From the NCBI RefSeq assembly GCF_002980575.1, contig NZ_PVBS01000001.1:1364001-1428000 (forward strand): a stretch of DNA of 64,000 bases. The letters run 5' to 3'. Below are positions 33,659 to 42,940 of the stretch, one piece after another. Numbering within the stretch: the stretch's first letter is position 1; every line of letters starts with the position of its first letter. Both the position numbers and the translations under genes were made by a program. The notes below the pieces were generated by a model, which was given only the letters and a program-made list of their open reading frames with translations, was not told the DNA's origin and did no database searches. Source of the stretch: Sphingobacterium gobiense (GTDB lineage: Bacteria; Bacteroidota; Bacteroidia; Sphingobacteriales; Sphingobacteriaceae).

Positions 33659-35563
33659 TCACCTCCTCACCCTACTCCGAAAATACCGCTCGGTCTCCTT
33701 ATCCATAAAGTACACATAGCAGGCTTTCATACCACGTCCCAATAATACGCGGTATGTATTTTTTACCAACTGCACGAAATCCTCACTCCCCTTCACCTGC
33801 CCATCGTGCGAATTTTCAGGAAATCCCTCCCATTCCCCGGTATCGGGGTTATATTTAAGATCGTTGCCAAAAATGACACCGGCATAGTCAAACTCAAATC
33901 CTTGTGCTGTATACACGCAGCCTACCTGATCGATACCTGCTTCATCGTATGCCCAGTACTGCGATTTAGGAATACCACGGCGCATACCTTTGGTGTTCTC
34001 GTCCGCATTCCACGGGCGGATATAATCGCCCACGACAACATCTTTGTGCAATTCTCCATCGGCATCTGCCTGTTTGGTCCATGGCCAACAGAACCCTGCC
34101 ATCACCCGGCCGGTATAACCTTCTTCGACCTTCTCCCGGATGGCCTGCTCCAACGCATGTGGGCTGTCCATGATACGGAACTCGAAGGCGTCCTCCTGCC
34201 GCCACTCGGTAGTAGCGGTCTGCCGGATATGAAGCGTATGATCTATCCACTGGCTGTATTTCTCTGATCCGCCGTTACGGAACTGCGATTCCAAATCATA
34301 TTCATACACGGTACAGCCCATCTTTTCGGCTTGCGCACGGATAAAGCTGGAAGAACCGATCTCGCCTTTTCGCACGGCTTGATAATCGTCGATAAAGAAG
34401 ACGCATATGCGGCCGGCGTGGAGTAAGTCTTCCACTTGTAGCCTGCCCGTTGATTTGGCATAGCGTACCTGCGTTTTCTCGCGAATACGATGTGCTTCAT
34501 CCATGAGCAGGACATCAATAGCATTGGGTGTTGCACCACCGTAAGACAAGAAGTACTTGAGGAGGCTAGCGGAATCCTTGCCCAATATCTTGCGCAGCGT
34601 CTCGGTAAATGATCTGGAGCCTGTGGCATAGTGGGTGTTGATATCAAGCGCAGTGAGATCAGCCAATAGCTGCAGCCCTACGACGGATTTTCCGGTGCCT
34701 GCACCTCCTTTGACGATGATGGCATATTTATCCTGCTTTTTGACTTTTCGGGCGAGCGACATGACCGTATCGTACACGATAAGCTGTTCGTCCAGCAGGA
34801 TATAGTCGCCTTTGGCCTTTGCCCTGCCAAATAGTTGTAGCTCGCCGTTAAGCTTTTGCTTGATCACATCGGATACCTGCTTGAGCAGTTTCTTCGATGG
34901 CCGCAGTTTGCTGTGTTCGACTTCGTCGAGGATGGTCATCCCCTCGCCTGCCCCGACACGGTTGTGTATAAATGCGGAAAGTTCGTCACGGTCGTCTGCT
35001 CCATACACCGGAAACCGGTCGATAGCTTCTTGGAAACGGTTATCGAGCAATGTCTGATCGGTGGAGATGCTGTAGTTGTGCAGGTAGCTACAGGCGGATA
35101 ATTGAATAGGTTTCGTTTCTTGATAAAAAGCGCTATTGTTCTCTTTGAGGTAGTATAGATAGTTGCCGACCTGTATACTAGGATGCAATACTTGCCGGTT
35201 GCCGCCGCCGACCCAGGTCAATACGTAATCGCTGTCGTAATCGGTAAAGTTGCATTTTTCCCATTGCTTGAGTTCGATGATAACGGCCTGTTTTTGGTGC
35301 TGCTCGTCATGCCCATAGATGACCACATCGATCCGCTTGGCGCTGAGTGGAAGTTTATACTCGACCATGATGCCTTGTTCGCTCAGGTTCTGGCGTTCGA
35401 GGATATCGGACAGGCGGAACAGCGAGTTGCGCCAGGACATGACTTCGTTTTGGGAGGGATTGTACCCAAACTGCTGCAGGAATTGCTCGCGGAGTAAGTC
35501 GGCAAGCTTGTTTTGGATATTTAGTTGTATAAACTCGGTTGCTGACCCAGCGTATAGCTTCAT
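33659..35563 (-). CDS. DUF2075 P-loop helicase-like protein with N-terminal nuclease-like domain
   Basis: 634 residues. The N-terminal ~180 (VEYKLPLSAKRIDVVIYG, then KQAVIIELKQWEKC) resembles a PD-(D/E)XK domain with D...E-x-K. The DUF2075 helicase core has Walker A IVKGGAGTGKSVVG, Walker B VLLMDEAHRI and a superfamily 1-like end (YTAQGFEFDYAGVIFG, TYRVLLGRGM). The architecture is that of the Schlafen-like DUF2075 group seen in defence islands. It overlaps the MazG-type gene by four bases and is translated with it. Confidence 0.88.
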   Translation of the reverse strand: MKLYAGSATEFIQLNIQNKLADLLREQFLQQFGYNPSQNEVMSWRNSLFRLSDILERQNLSEQGIMVEYKLPLSAKRIDVVIYGHDEQHQKQAVIIELKQWEKCNFTDYDSDYVLTWVGGGNRQVLHPSIQVGNYLYYLKENNSAFYQETKPIQLSACSYLHNYSISTDQTLLDNRFQEAIDRFPVYGADDRDELSAFIHNRVGAGEGMTILDEVEHSKLRPSKKLLKQVSDVIKQKLNGELQLFGRAKAKGDYILLDEQLIVYDTVMSLARKVKKQDKYAIIVKGGAGTGKSVVGLQLLADLTALDINTHYATGSRSFTETLRKILGKDSASLLKYFLSYGGATPNAIDVLLMDEAHRIREKTQVRYAKSTGRLQVEDLLHAGRICVFFIDDYQAVRKGEIGSSSFIRAQAEKMGCTVYEYDLESQFRNGGSEKYSQWIDHTLHIRQTATTEWRQEDAFEFRIMDSPHALEQAIREKVEEGYTGRVMAGFCWPWTKQADADGELHKDVVVGDYIRPWNADENTKGMRRGIPKSQYWAYDEAGIDQVGCVYTAQGFEFDYAGVIFGNDLKYNPDTGEWEGFPENSHDGQVKGSEDFVQLVKNTYRVLLGRGMKACYVYFMDKETERYFRSRVRR

Positions 35564-35889
35564 AGTTCGTTGTATTTTTTGGCTGTTCCTTTGGCTTTAT
35601 CGACGGGATATTTCTCGTTGTTGCGCTTGATCTTGTCTTCGATGATCTGCTGGATGTCGAGGTTATGCTTATCCGCAAGTAGTAGTGCGTACATCAGCAC
35701 ATCCGCCAGTTCTTCTTTCAGCTTTTCGGAATCGGCTTCTTCGTTGCCTTTCCAGAGGAATAGTTCCAATAGCTCGGATGCTTCTATACTAAGGGCTACG
35801 GCGAGGTCTTTGGAATTGTGGAACTGCTGCCAGTCGCGGGCATCGCGGAAGTTCCTGATCTGCTGCAAGAGTTGTTCGATATCTGTCAT
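35560..35889 (-). CDS. MazG-type nucleotide pyrophosphohydrolase
   Basis: 109 residues from the ATG at 35889; longer in-frame starts add a non-conserved tail. All-alpha NTP pyrophosphatase signature: LSIEASELLELFLWKG with the E-x-x-E pair, then KEELADVLMYALLLAD with the E-x-x-D pair, both Mg-binding. Close to the RS21-C6/dCTPase group that hydrolyses (d)NTPs. It is coupled by ATGA overlap to the DUF2075 gene. Two truncated copies of its 5' end with upstream DNA lie at 40161-40276 and 43848-43996. Confidence 0.92.
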   Translation of the reverse strand: MTDIEQLLQQIRNFRDARDWQQFHNSKDLAVALSIEASELLELFLWKGNEEADSEKLKEELADVLMYALLLADKHNLDIQQIIEDKIKRNNEKYPVDKAKGTAKKYNEL

Positions 35890-36078
35890 GGTGTGCTTCA
35901 AAAACGGCTTGATGGCTAAATTTACGAATTTTATACGGAAGACGATAACGAAAAACAAATCATAAAACACATTATTTATCTTTGGTTTTACTGAACCGAC
36001 CTTTCAATATGGGGGGAAGACATATCGATCACGGTTATACTTTAGAAAATAATAAGGATGAATATAAATATTGTAAAC

Positions 36079-36594
36079 ATGAAAATATATCAAAAACTCC
36101 TTTTAGTGTTCGTATTCCTATACTTATCGAATCCTATTGCAGCACAAACGGACGCAGAGAAAATAAAAAAGGTCGAAAATGACTTCAATTTTCTATTATA
36201 CTTCAAAAGAGAATATGAACGGTATGACGCCGCCTTAGAATACCCCAACATACCTCAGACTAGAAGAGATTCGCTGCAGGTAAAAAAAGATTCATGGTAT
36301 AACAAGTACGTGCAAAAAGCAAAGTCGATCCGTGAAAATGCCGATTTCTATTTACCGGTAATAAATGAAGCGATCAAGAACGGCCGCGTGGAATCTGATC
36401 AACCCGAAAGAGTTTTGTACAATCATGTGAATACATTGCTGCCTTTCGACGGTGAACTCAACTCTGTAAGCAGATTAGAGCTCCATAAGCTCGTAAAGCA
36501 ATACATTATCGAAGCGGACACGTTATTGCCGGCAAAAACTGAAGCCTACCGAAAAGTAGGACACGATGTGGGGTCTTATAAACTAATTCGGTAA
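36079..36594 (+). CDS. Secreted helical protein of unknown function
   Basis: 171 residues from the ATG at 36079. The signal peptide MKIYQKLLLVFVFLYLSN ends near AAQT. The body is alpha-helical and charged (DFNFLLYFKREYERYDAALE, LELHKLVKQYIIEADTLLP). No family recognised. It begins a row of plus-strand small secreted or cytosolic genes. Confidence 0.6.
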   Translation: MKIYQKLLLVFVFLYLSNPIAAQTDAEKIKKVENDFNFLLYFKREYERYDAALEYPNIPQTRRDSLQVKKDSWYNKYVQKAKSIRENADFYLPVINEAIKNGRVESDQPERVLYNHVNTLLPFDGELNSVSRLELHKLVKQYIIEADTLLPAKTEAYRKVGHDVGSYKLIR

Positions 36595-36607
36595 TAAACT
36601 GATCTGC

Positions 36608-36724
36608 ATGGGAAAAGCAAAGTGCATTAAATGGGAAGATATGAAAGATGCTGAATTCAACAAAAATATGCAGCAGATTCGCCTCTATTCAAAACAAGGG
36701 GAACGAATTAAAATTTGCAAGTAA
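36608..36724 (+). CDS. Possible 38-residue small ORF or gene fragment
   Basis: Starts 14 bp after the previous stop (MGKAKCIKWEDMKDAEFNK and on to KQGERIKICK). It is protein-like in composition but has no recognised family, and may be the residue of a longer gene. Confidence 0.25.
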   Translation: MGKAKCIKWEDMKDAEFNKNMQQIRLYSKQGERIKICK

Positions 36725-36898
36725 CCATCCGTATATAGTACAGCGTATTCTGGACAGATCTTTATTCTGATCTTTAATAAAGAACTTTGTTTTTATTGCC
36801 TCGCGTATAGTAGAGAAATGGAGCCGTAATAATAAGCCGATAAATGGATAAGATATATGATCAAATTTTTCCTATATTAGTTACTTACAACTATAACC

Positions 36899-37489
36899 AT
36901 GAAAAAGCTTATTCTCATTCTAATCGTGTTTACGGCAACACATTCATTTGCCCAAAGAGCGAAAAATGTGTTCCCATGGAAATCCACGCCTGTTACAATC
37001 AATAAAAGTAGAGACACTTCGTTGCGAGTGATCATAGTTGACAAAGAGAAACAGGTGCCGCAGCCCGCCTATTTTGTTAATGATAGATTTGTACAACATC
37101 TTGGTTTTATCAACCCTAAACAAATAGAAAATATAAACGTAGTTAAAAGAGATACCATCATCGGAACGCAAACATATGCAGGTCAAATCCATATAAAGAC
37201 TAAAGCGAACTATACTCCTAAATTTATTTCCTTAGCAGAGCTGAAAGATAAATATACAAGCTTTAAAGACATGCCTGTGGTATTCATGCTGGACGCTGAT
37301 ATAATTAATTCTGATGAAGAAAGTTTTTTTGTAGATGAAAATAACCTGTTAACGATAATCGTTGACAAACTGAAAACCAATAAAGACAATGTCGAGATAG
37401 GGTTTATAAAATTATTGACAAAATCCAAAGAGAACATTGATAAAAGAAATAACATTATGATCCGTGGTGAAGGAATAGCGGCGAAATAA
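36899..37489 (+). CDS. Secreted protein with plug-like motif
   Basis: 196 residues with signal MKKLILILIVFTATHSFAQ. The region IENINVVKRDTIIGTQTYAG resembles the TonB-dependent receptor plug motif ("IESIxVLKD...YG..G...I"), used widely in Bacteroidota secreted proteins. The rest is unassigned. Periplasmic or surface. Confidence 0.6.
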   Translation: MKKLILILIVFTATHSFAQRAKNVFPWKSTPVTINKSRDTSLRVIIVDKEKQVPQPAYFVNDRFVQHLGFINPKQIENINVVKRDTIIGTQTYAGQIHIKTKANYTPKFISLAELKDKYTSFKDMPVVFMLDADIINSDEESFFVDENNLLTIIVDKLKTNKDNVEIGFIKLLTKSKENIDKRNNIMIRGEGIAAK

Positions 37490-37586
37490 AAACACACATT
37501 TACTTTATAAGCCAGCTTATTAAAAGATTGAGCGAAAATTGGTGCGCCAAGGAAATAGTTGATGGTAATTTTTTTAAGTAACGACA

Positions 37587-38243
37587 ATGGCGGATTGGTA
37601 TAGGCGAAAAACTTGGACTAAAACAGATGAAGAAGAATATTTCGTCAAGCTTGGTCGCGCAAGAAAGAACGGAAGACCTCAATATTTAAGAGTACAAGCA
37701 GTCGAACTTATTAAAACTGAAGATATAAATTTATTATCGGTAGCGGAGACGCTTTTATACAAAATTCTGACAGACTATCCAGACAATAGGATTGAAAAAA
37801 GTCAAACCTATAACTCATTAGGAGAGATATATAGGTTTAAAAGAGACTATGAAACTGCATTAATGTATTTTCAGAAGTCACTTGACTTTGAAAGAGAATT
37901 TCCTAATATTATTACTAACGCTTACTTAAACTTCTCTGAAACAGTTGTTCTTGCAGAGAGAACCGACTTGTATGGTTCAGTTGAGAAATTATTGACAGAA
38001 AAAATAGATCACGACACTTTAAAGTTTCCGGCTCAAAACTATATCATGTATTCTGTTATGGCGATAATTTTTGAGTTTAAAGGTAACTTGGAGCAAGCGA
38101 AAGCATTTAAAGATCTAGCTGATAAAAATGCTACGACAGAGACAAATTCACTCTGGGATCCGCAAAAGAAAAAATATGGAATTGTAAAAGAAAGGAAAAA
38201 ATGGTTAGACAAACTTATTGGACGGAATAAAAATCGCGGTTAA
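37587..38243 (+). CDS. TPR-containing cytosolic protein
   Basis: 218 residues with TPR-like repeats (AETLLYKILTDYPDNRIEKS, TYNSLGEIYRFKRDYETAL, MAIIFEFKGNLEQAKAFKDL). No signal. The size and repeats are those of small immunity-like or chaperone TPR proteins next to toxin genes. Function unknown. Confidence 0.6.
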   Translation: MADWYRRKTWTKTDEEEYFVKLGRARKNGRPQYLRVQAVELIKTEDINLLSVAETLLYKILTDYPDNRIEKSQTYNSLGEIYRFKRDYETALMYFQKSLDFEREFPNIITNAYLNFSETVVLAERTDLYGSVEKLLTEKIDHDTLKFPAQNYIMYSVMAIIFEFKGNLEQAKAFKDLADKNATTETNSLWDPQKKKYGIVKERKKWLDKLIGRNKNRG

Positions 38244-38275
38244 GGATAATTTTAAAAAAATGGCAAAATACGACA

Positions 38276-38398
38276 ATGCTAAAAAAACCATTATACAGAA
38301 AGGTGAATACAAGAGCAAGAGGTGTTCATCATAAGTTGCTTAATCTTGATCGCAATACAAAAGACACCTTAGATGTAAAAAACTTAATGCCGTTATAA
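38276..38398 (+). pseudogene. 40-residue fragment of a toxin-like C-terminus (YRKVNTRARGVHH motif)
   Basis: MLKKPLYRKVNTRARGVHHK followed by 20 residues. The motif recurs at 47009-47209 before an immunity-like gene, in a different context. I read both as leftover ends of polymorphic (Rhs/CT-type) toxin cassettes. Confidence 0.4.
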
Positions 38399-38412
38399 AT
38401 CCATTTACAAAA

Positions 38413-38565
38413 TCATTGTATATATCCACTGTCTCTGGCAATATCATTATAATCTAAAACTTCAATCAATTTTCCATTGCGATATAACTCAACCAGTAGG
38501 CTGCCGTCATTTTTTGAAACAGAATCACCAACTTGAAATTTTGGTTCCCACGAACGTTCAATAGC
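38413..38565 (-). pseudogene. 50-codon C-terminal gene fragment
   Basis: Open minus-strand frame without a start (ERSWEPKFQVGDSVSKNDGS, VELYRNGKLIEVLDYNDIAR). It looks like the end of a small beta-rich cytosolic protein. It lies just downstream of the AlbA_2 gene's stop and may be the remains of a neighbour lost by recombination at the adjacent repeats. Confidence 0.35.
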
Positions 38566-38575
38566 TTACCGCCAT

Positions 38576-38633
38576 ATTGCCCAACTTTTGCCCCACTATT
38601 GTACTTTTTGCCCCACTATTGCCCCACTACCTT
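38576..38633 (-). repeat. Short direct repeats at the end of the AlbA_2 gene
   Basis: Minus strand: AGTGGGGCAA occurs three times, and a fourth degenerate copy reads AGTTGGGCAA, spaced by 1-8 bases. The first copy contains the last codons and stop of the AlbA_2 gene. It is a slippage-prone tract that could shift the C-terminus. Confidence 0.55.
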
Positions 38634-39944
38634 ATAGGAAATACTTGAACCAGAAGTACCAGTTTTGATTAGAATTTTGAATTTACTAGATAACTCTGTT
38701 AATTCAGTCGTCGCTGTTCTTTTGGATATACTATTCAACGTCTGATAGTCACTATTCGTGATTTTTCCTTTCTCTTTAGCAAACAACACCGCTTTCACTT
38801 GCCGGCCGTTCAATCCAAGAGAATCAAGATACTCCGTATTATAAATATCCTTCTTGAATATAACCCAAAAATCCGATCCCTCCACAAGATAACTTGGCTC
38901 GGGAAGACCAGCGGCTACACACAATTCCGTCATTTTGCTGATACCACGTCCCCAAGACTCCACATAACCACTACGGAAAAAAGAGTTGGCTATATCTGGA
39001 TTATACGGCCTGGATGAATGGCTCTTTAATAAATTACGCACCGTCCAGTTTTCCGGGAGATGCCCCTCATTCCAAATCATAAGCTTATCAGGATATACCC
39101 GAATCTGGATGGGAGTTGATCCCGAATAATCTTTATGTGCGATGGCATTTAACAATGCCTCCCGAACAGCCTCCTTGGGGTATTCATATGTTTCATTACG
39201 ATGGATCCCATCGTAACTGATCATCGCCTTAATATATTTGGTAAACAATAGATCGATAGTCCCTTCAACCTGTTCAAACAAATTTCCATGAACTTCATCC
39301 TGAAATATAAGATCTGCTTCACGCTCAAAATACCCAATCTTCACATAAGCCCCCGTTACATACTTTTCCGGATCTGGATGAAACAACAAAACAGCAGCTC
39401 GTTTTAAATAACCATTCTCAACCAGCTTCAAGTTTTCAAGCAGATGCTCGTCACTATCTGTTAAATTATCTTCAGACAAGCGTTTATTTTTGAAGCCACG
39501 GTTACGAAAAAAAACAAATGTTTCCTTCTTCAGATCATTAACTGATACGCGGGGAACAGCCGCACCATCCCAACGGACACCTTTCTTCTGTAGTAGAAAT
39601 TTATCCAGCGCTACGCTCTTCAGCTCTTGTTTCGTGCTACCACTTCTGTAGTGATATTGCCCTTTATAATTAACAGCGTTAGGATAAGGCTCTACGATAA
39701 TTTCTAAGTAATCCCCCTCAACAGTCTCGTACATATTGACGTCAACCAAAATACCCAATACATCGCGTACCTTATTCGGAATATCCTCCAACAGCTTTTT
39801 AGCGGCAGCTAGTCCAACCGTCTTACCTGCATCGTCCTTACCGATGAAAATAGTACCTCCATTCGCATTTGCAAACCCGCATATCCATTTCAGATATTCG
39901 TCTCTCCAGCTCTGTTTGTATTCTATATTTTGAGATTCTGCCAT
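38616..39944 (-). CDS. AlbA_2/RecG-like ATP-binding transcriptional regulator
   Basis: 442 residues. The N-terminal AlbA_2 (Schlafen AAA_4-like) domain shows EYKQSWRDEYLKWICGFANA, NGGTIFIGKDDAGKTVGL. The C-terminal HATPase_c_4 domain has REALLNAIAHKDYSGSTPIQ and SWGRGISKMTELC, then a winged-helix end. The family is annotated as putative DNA-binding or RecG-like regulators and is often linked to defence and stress. A consensus promoter lies at 39989-40020. Confidence 0.9.
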   Translation of the reverse strand: MAESQNIEYKQSWRDEYLKWICGFANANGGTIFIGKDDAGKTVGLAAAKKLLEDIPNKVRDVLGILVDVNMYETVEGDYLEIIVEPYPNAVNYKGQYHYRSGSTKQELKSVALDKFLLQKKGVRWDGAAVPRVSVNDLKKETFVFFRNRGFKNKRLSEDNLTDSDEHLLENLKLVENGYLKRAAVLLFHPDPEKYVTGAYVKIGYFEREADLIFQDEVHGNLFEQVEGTIDLLFTKYIKAMISYDGIHRNETYEYPKEAVREALLNAIAHKDYSGSTPIQIRVYPDKLMIWNEGHLPENWTVRNLLKSHSSRPYNPDIANSFFRSGYVESWGRGISKMTELCVAAGLPEPSYLVEGSDFWVIFKKDIYNTEYLDSLGLNGRQVKAVLFAKEKGKITNSDYQTLNSISKRTATTELTELSSKFKILIKTGTSGSSISYKVVGQ

Positions 39945-39988
39945 TGTTAATTCGTATGGAGCAAGTTATATATAAGTTGGTCTTGTTT

Positions 39989-40020
39989 CAAAGATAAATA
40001 ATTTTCTAGCTTGTGGCAAA
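39989..40020 (-). promoter_or_regulatory. Consensus Bacteroidota promoter of the AlbA_2 gene
   Basis: Minus strand: TTTG (40017-40020), 20 bp, TATCTTTG (39989-39996), an exact -33/-7 match. It lies about 45 bp before the start codon. A near-identical promoter with the same flanks is at 44949-44980. Confidence 0.75.
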
Positions 40021-40160
40021 TCTGGCGGGTATTAAGGAATTTACTCTCCTGTAGATGGTGATCTAGTTAGCCTTCCAACATGCTTTCAAGAAGGTGGGGG
40101 CTATAAATATTTTTTTTCATAATTGTTTACTACCGTTTAAACGACCTATCAGACCGTCAA

Positions 40161-40276
40161 CGTGGAACTACTGCCAGTCGCGGGCATCGCGAAAGTTCCT
40201 GATCTGCTGCAAGAGTTGTTCAATATCTGTCATGCTGTGCTTCAAAAACGGCTTGATGGCTAAATTTATGAATTTT
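40161..40276 (-). pseudogene. MazG 5'-end remnant, copy 2
   Basis: About 115 bp nearly identical to 35821-35932: the first ~20 codons of the MazG gene and its upstream DNA. The rest of the gene is missing. After the match it carries TTTTGTGGGAGT, shared with copy 3 but not with the intact gene. Confidence 0.8.
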
Positions 40277-40316
40277 GTGGGAGTTTCATTTACTCTTTCT
40301 TTATACCAGGTTCGCT

Positions 40317-40462
40317 ACTTATTCGCAAGTTGTTCGAAAGACTACCGGCATTTTACCGGGAAAGTACCGAGGATTTACCGTGTTGCGTACGGTAAATTCT
40401 CGGTAAACACTCGGTAAATCCCCGTTGAATGGGCGAACAAAGTGTGAACAGTGTGCGAATAC
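40317..40462. repeat. Long imperfect palindrome with repeated TTTACCG (MITE-like)
   Basis: Left arm 40349-40380 (ending GTACCGAGGATTTACCG) pairs with right arm 40390-40420 (starting CGGTAAATTCTCGGTAAAC) across a 9-base loop. Outer parts also pair imperfectly: TATTCGCA with TGCGAATA, and TTGTTCG with CGAACAA. The unit is about 145 bp, without an ORF. It resembles a palindromic mobile repeat; copies elsewhere in the genome are expected but not visible here. Confidence 0.65.
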
Positions 40463-40579
40463 GATTTAAGTAATGTTCGAAAAAAGGACGACCTGATAAA
40501 TTAATTGTAATGGTAGCTGGAAGCGTAGTCGATATGTCCTCATGGATCTTCATCGTATTTTGTCATTTTCCACTAATGT

Positions 40580-40712
40580 GCTATAATATTTTTCTTTATT
40601 TTCCATCATTGTACTTTTTCTGAACGGCTATCATCATATGCGGACTTAACGATTAGTTAATCCCTGATGTATAAATTCATCTTTGAGTTGTTTGGGTGGG
40701 TGACGATATGAG
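40580..40712 (-). pseudogene. Degraded second copy of the methyltransferase locus (60840-61110)
   Basis: 40580-40650 matches 60848-60918 (start of the 71-residue gene and 3' end of the methyltransferase). After an internal deletion, 40655-40712 matches about 61050-61106 (GTTAATCC, then TTCATCTTTGAGTTGTT). It is a remnant with no coding capacity. Confidence 0.75.
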
Positions 40713-40829
40713 AAAAAATAAACAGACTCTTTAGACAATTACAAAAGATTTTATACTTTTATTAAGTAAAGCTAATTATACAAGAAGCTACTGACTAATG
40801 ATATAATCACGATACTTTACCAAATTAAC

Positions 40830-41077
40830 ATGACACCAAAAGAAAAACTGACTTCCTTGCTAGACAATAAATATGTTTCTGAAGATGGAGAAGAATATCA
40901 AGTTAAACTTTTAGAAGGTTTGCGGATTTAAGAAAAAAATTAAACAAAACGGGGTTTGCATGGGGAAAGTTCGGCCCGAATATAGAAAATGTGAAAAGAC
41001 ATGGATCTGAACTAATTTGGGCAATCGAAAAACCAGAAAAGAAAAAATGGGGTTTATCAAAACTATTTGGAAAATAA
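40830..41077 (+). pseudogene. Frameshifted small gene of unknown family
   Basis: The first frame gives MTPKEKLTSLLDNKYVSEDG, ending at a TAA after 33 codons. A one-base shift near 40918 continues with LRKKLNKTGFAWGKFGPNIE to a stop at 41077, for ~80 residues in all. The two halves read as one protein. Confidence 0.55.
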
Positions 41078-41123
41078 GATTGCAGCCAATAGGCTCTCCG
41101 CTTAATAATATTCAACACAATTC

Positions 41124-41253
41124 ATGGTTTTAGACATATTCTTTATAGTAGGCATCGCTTTACTATCGGTAACTGCGATAGACGTGTTGGGTGCTATTAA
41201 TAGGTTTCTTCTTGGCTATTATAATCGGTGCAATGGGTTATACAATAGCTTAA
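41124..41253 (+). pseudogene. Frameshifted two-helix membrane peptide gene
   Basis: Frame 1: MVLDIFFIVGIALLSVTAID. After a one-base shift near 41195 the sequence continues LLIGFFLAIIIGAMGYTIA to a TAA at 41251. Two membrane helices, ~42 residues if joined. Follows the other broken gene by 46 bp. Confidence 0.45.
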
Positions 41254-41328
41254 TTCGTGCTCGATATTAAAAATGAAAGAACAGTTAAGGATAACATGTG
41301 ATGGAGAATATCAACTGACTACTAAACA

Positions 41329-41937
41329 ATGAAAATTCATAAATTAATAATGTCATTAACATTGTTGACGATGGCATCATGCGCTACAAACAAATTTACA
41401 TTTCAAAAAAAAATGTTTAACAGATTGAGCGAACTTGACATCAAGACCGTAATTGAAGAAGAAAAAGAAAGGAACTCTAAAGATATTACACCCGTTCATC
41501 TGATAGGAATAGATGAAGGAATTTATCCGAATAAAAACAGATATATTTTAGCGACACCCAGGACTTATGAAAATAAAGACAAGTCAAGTTTCAAACTTGA
41601 AACACAATATTTTTATGGAGTAAATGACAGCTTGGTAAAAGTGATCCTATACCAATGGGATTTAGCATACAAAAACGATGTTGATTTTTTTGAAGATGAA
41701 ACCTATACGCGGATGTTCAATGAATTTCAATCTAAGTTTGATGACTTAGCTATCAAATTAACAAAGGAATTTGGCCAACCTGTTTTAAAAAATCTAGAAC
41801 AGAATACGATCATCGGTGACACCTTCAGAGACGATTTAAAATTTCAAAGAATCGATGGACTTCATGCTTATCTGTTTATGTTTGGAAATAACAGTAATGG
41901 CTACAGACAAATACGGCTCGCAATTTATAAAGAATAA
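41329..41937 (+). CDS. Lipoprotein of unknown function
   Basis: 202 residues. The lipoprotein signal MKIHKLIMSLTLLTMASC is followed by a mixed alpha/beta body (FKLETQYFYGVNDSLVKVIL, FQSKFDDLAIKLTKEFGQPV). Typical of Bacteroidota accessory lipoproteins; family not recognised. It is intact although it lies between broken genes. Confidence 0.6.
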   Translation: MKIHKLIMSLTLLTMASCATNKFTFQKKMFNRLSELDIKTVIEEEKERNSKDITPVHLIGIDEGIYPNKNRYILATPRTYENKDKSSFKLETQYFYGVNDSLVKVILYQWDLAYKNDVDFFEDETYTRMFNEFQSKFDDLAIKLTKEFGQPVLKNLEQNTIIGDTFRDDLKFQRIDGLHAYLFMFGNNSNGYRQIRLAIYKE

Positions 41938-41996
41938 CACAGCATTAACTATCATAAAAAAGTATATTAGAGGTATATTATATTTTAAAAAAACCA

Positions 41997-42850
41997 ATGA
42001 ATCAAATAATTATTAGTCTAATAGTCACATCCACGTTGTGGCTAGTATCCTGCCAAACTGATCAAAACCAACTAAGTAAGAAGGAGTTTACGCAGAGATA
42101 TAAGGATTCACTAATGCAAAGGGAACCCGATGCTAATTATGAGATACAAGAAGATCTAAAAATAAAAGTAAGCGAAGGCAAACACGATATGGCAATCTAT
42201 CTGGATAACGCCTATCGTGCCTACACACTCCAACCCGACTCGCTCACTTCAATATTTTCGGATTACTTAAATTCGTCGATAAGTACATTGACCAAGACGG
42301 AATTAATAAGTAAAAGCTCAATAGTACCGGTGATAAAGCCCTTTAAATATCTTGATGACATTAAATCGTTAGATCATGGCAATACAAGCCTCGATTCGCT
42401 GATCTATTACGAATCAATGATGATCTGATTATAGTATATGCAGAAGACACAGAGCTTAATATTCGATATCTTCAGAAGCATATATTAGACAGCCTGAATA
42501 TTGGTTTAGATACGCTTCGAAATTTTGCTTTTAATAATCTTCGCAGAATATTGCCCGATGTCGAGATTATAAATCTTGACGGCAAATTCGGTGTTATGGC
42601 AGGAGGTGTTTACGATGCGAGTCTGATTCTTTCTAAATCTATGTGGAATAGCGAAAATTTTAGCGTTGACGGTGATATTGTAATAGCGGTACCTACACGT
42701 GATATGGTGTATGTAACTGGCAGTAAGAACAGACAAGAGATTAATAAGCTTAAGTCGCTTGCTTTGAAAGATTTTGAGAATGAAAACTATCAGGTATCCC
42801 CCTATCTCTTTAGATACAACGGAACAGCTTTCGAACGTTTCAGGGATTAG
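41997..42850 (+). pseudogene. DUF1444-like lipoprotein gene broken by one frameshift
   Basis: The first part (41997-42428) is a lipoprotein (ends WLVSC) with the DUF1444 motif IVPVIKPFKYLDDIKS. The second part continues in another frame from about 42410: DDLIIVYAEDTELNIRYLQ, ILPDVEIINLDGKFGVMAGG, SENFSVDGDIVIAVPTRD, VYVTGS. Joined, they make a full DUF1444 (YtpQ-type) protein. The shift lies in the short repeat AATGATGATC, where a base was lost or gained. It could be a real inactivation or a sequencing error. Confidence 0.75.
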
Positions 42851-42940
42851 CAGGATGACTGACGTAGTGTGTAAAACGTGAAATCAGCCATGTACTTTTG
42901 TCGGAACATTCATCGTGCTAAGAATTTGCTGATATCGCTA

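Noticed and set aside
40317..40462. CRISPR array at the TTTACCG repeats
   Set aside because: The repeats are short, irregular and inverted, with no constant spacers and no cas genes nearby.
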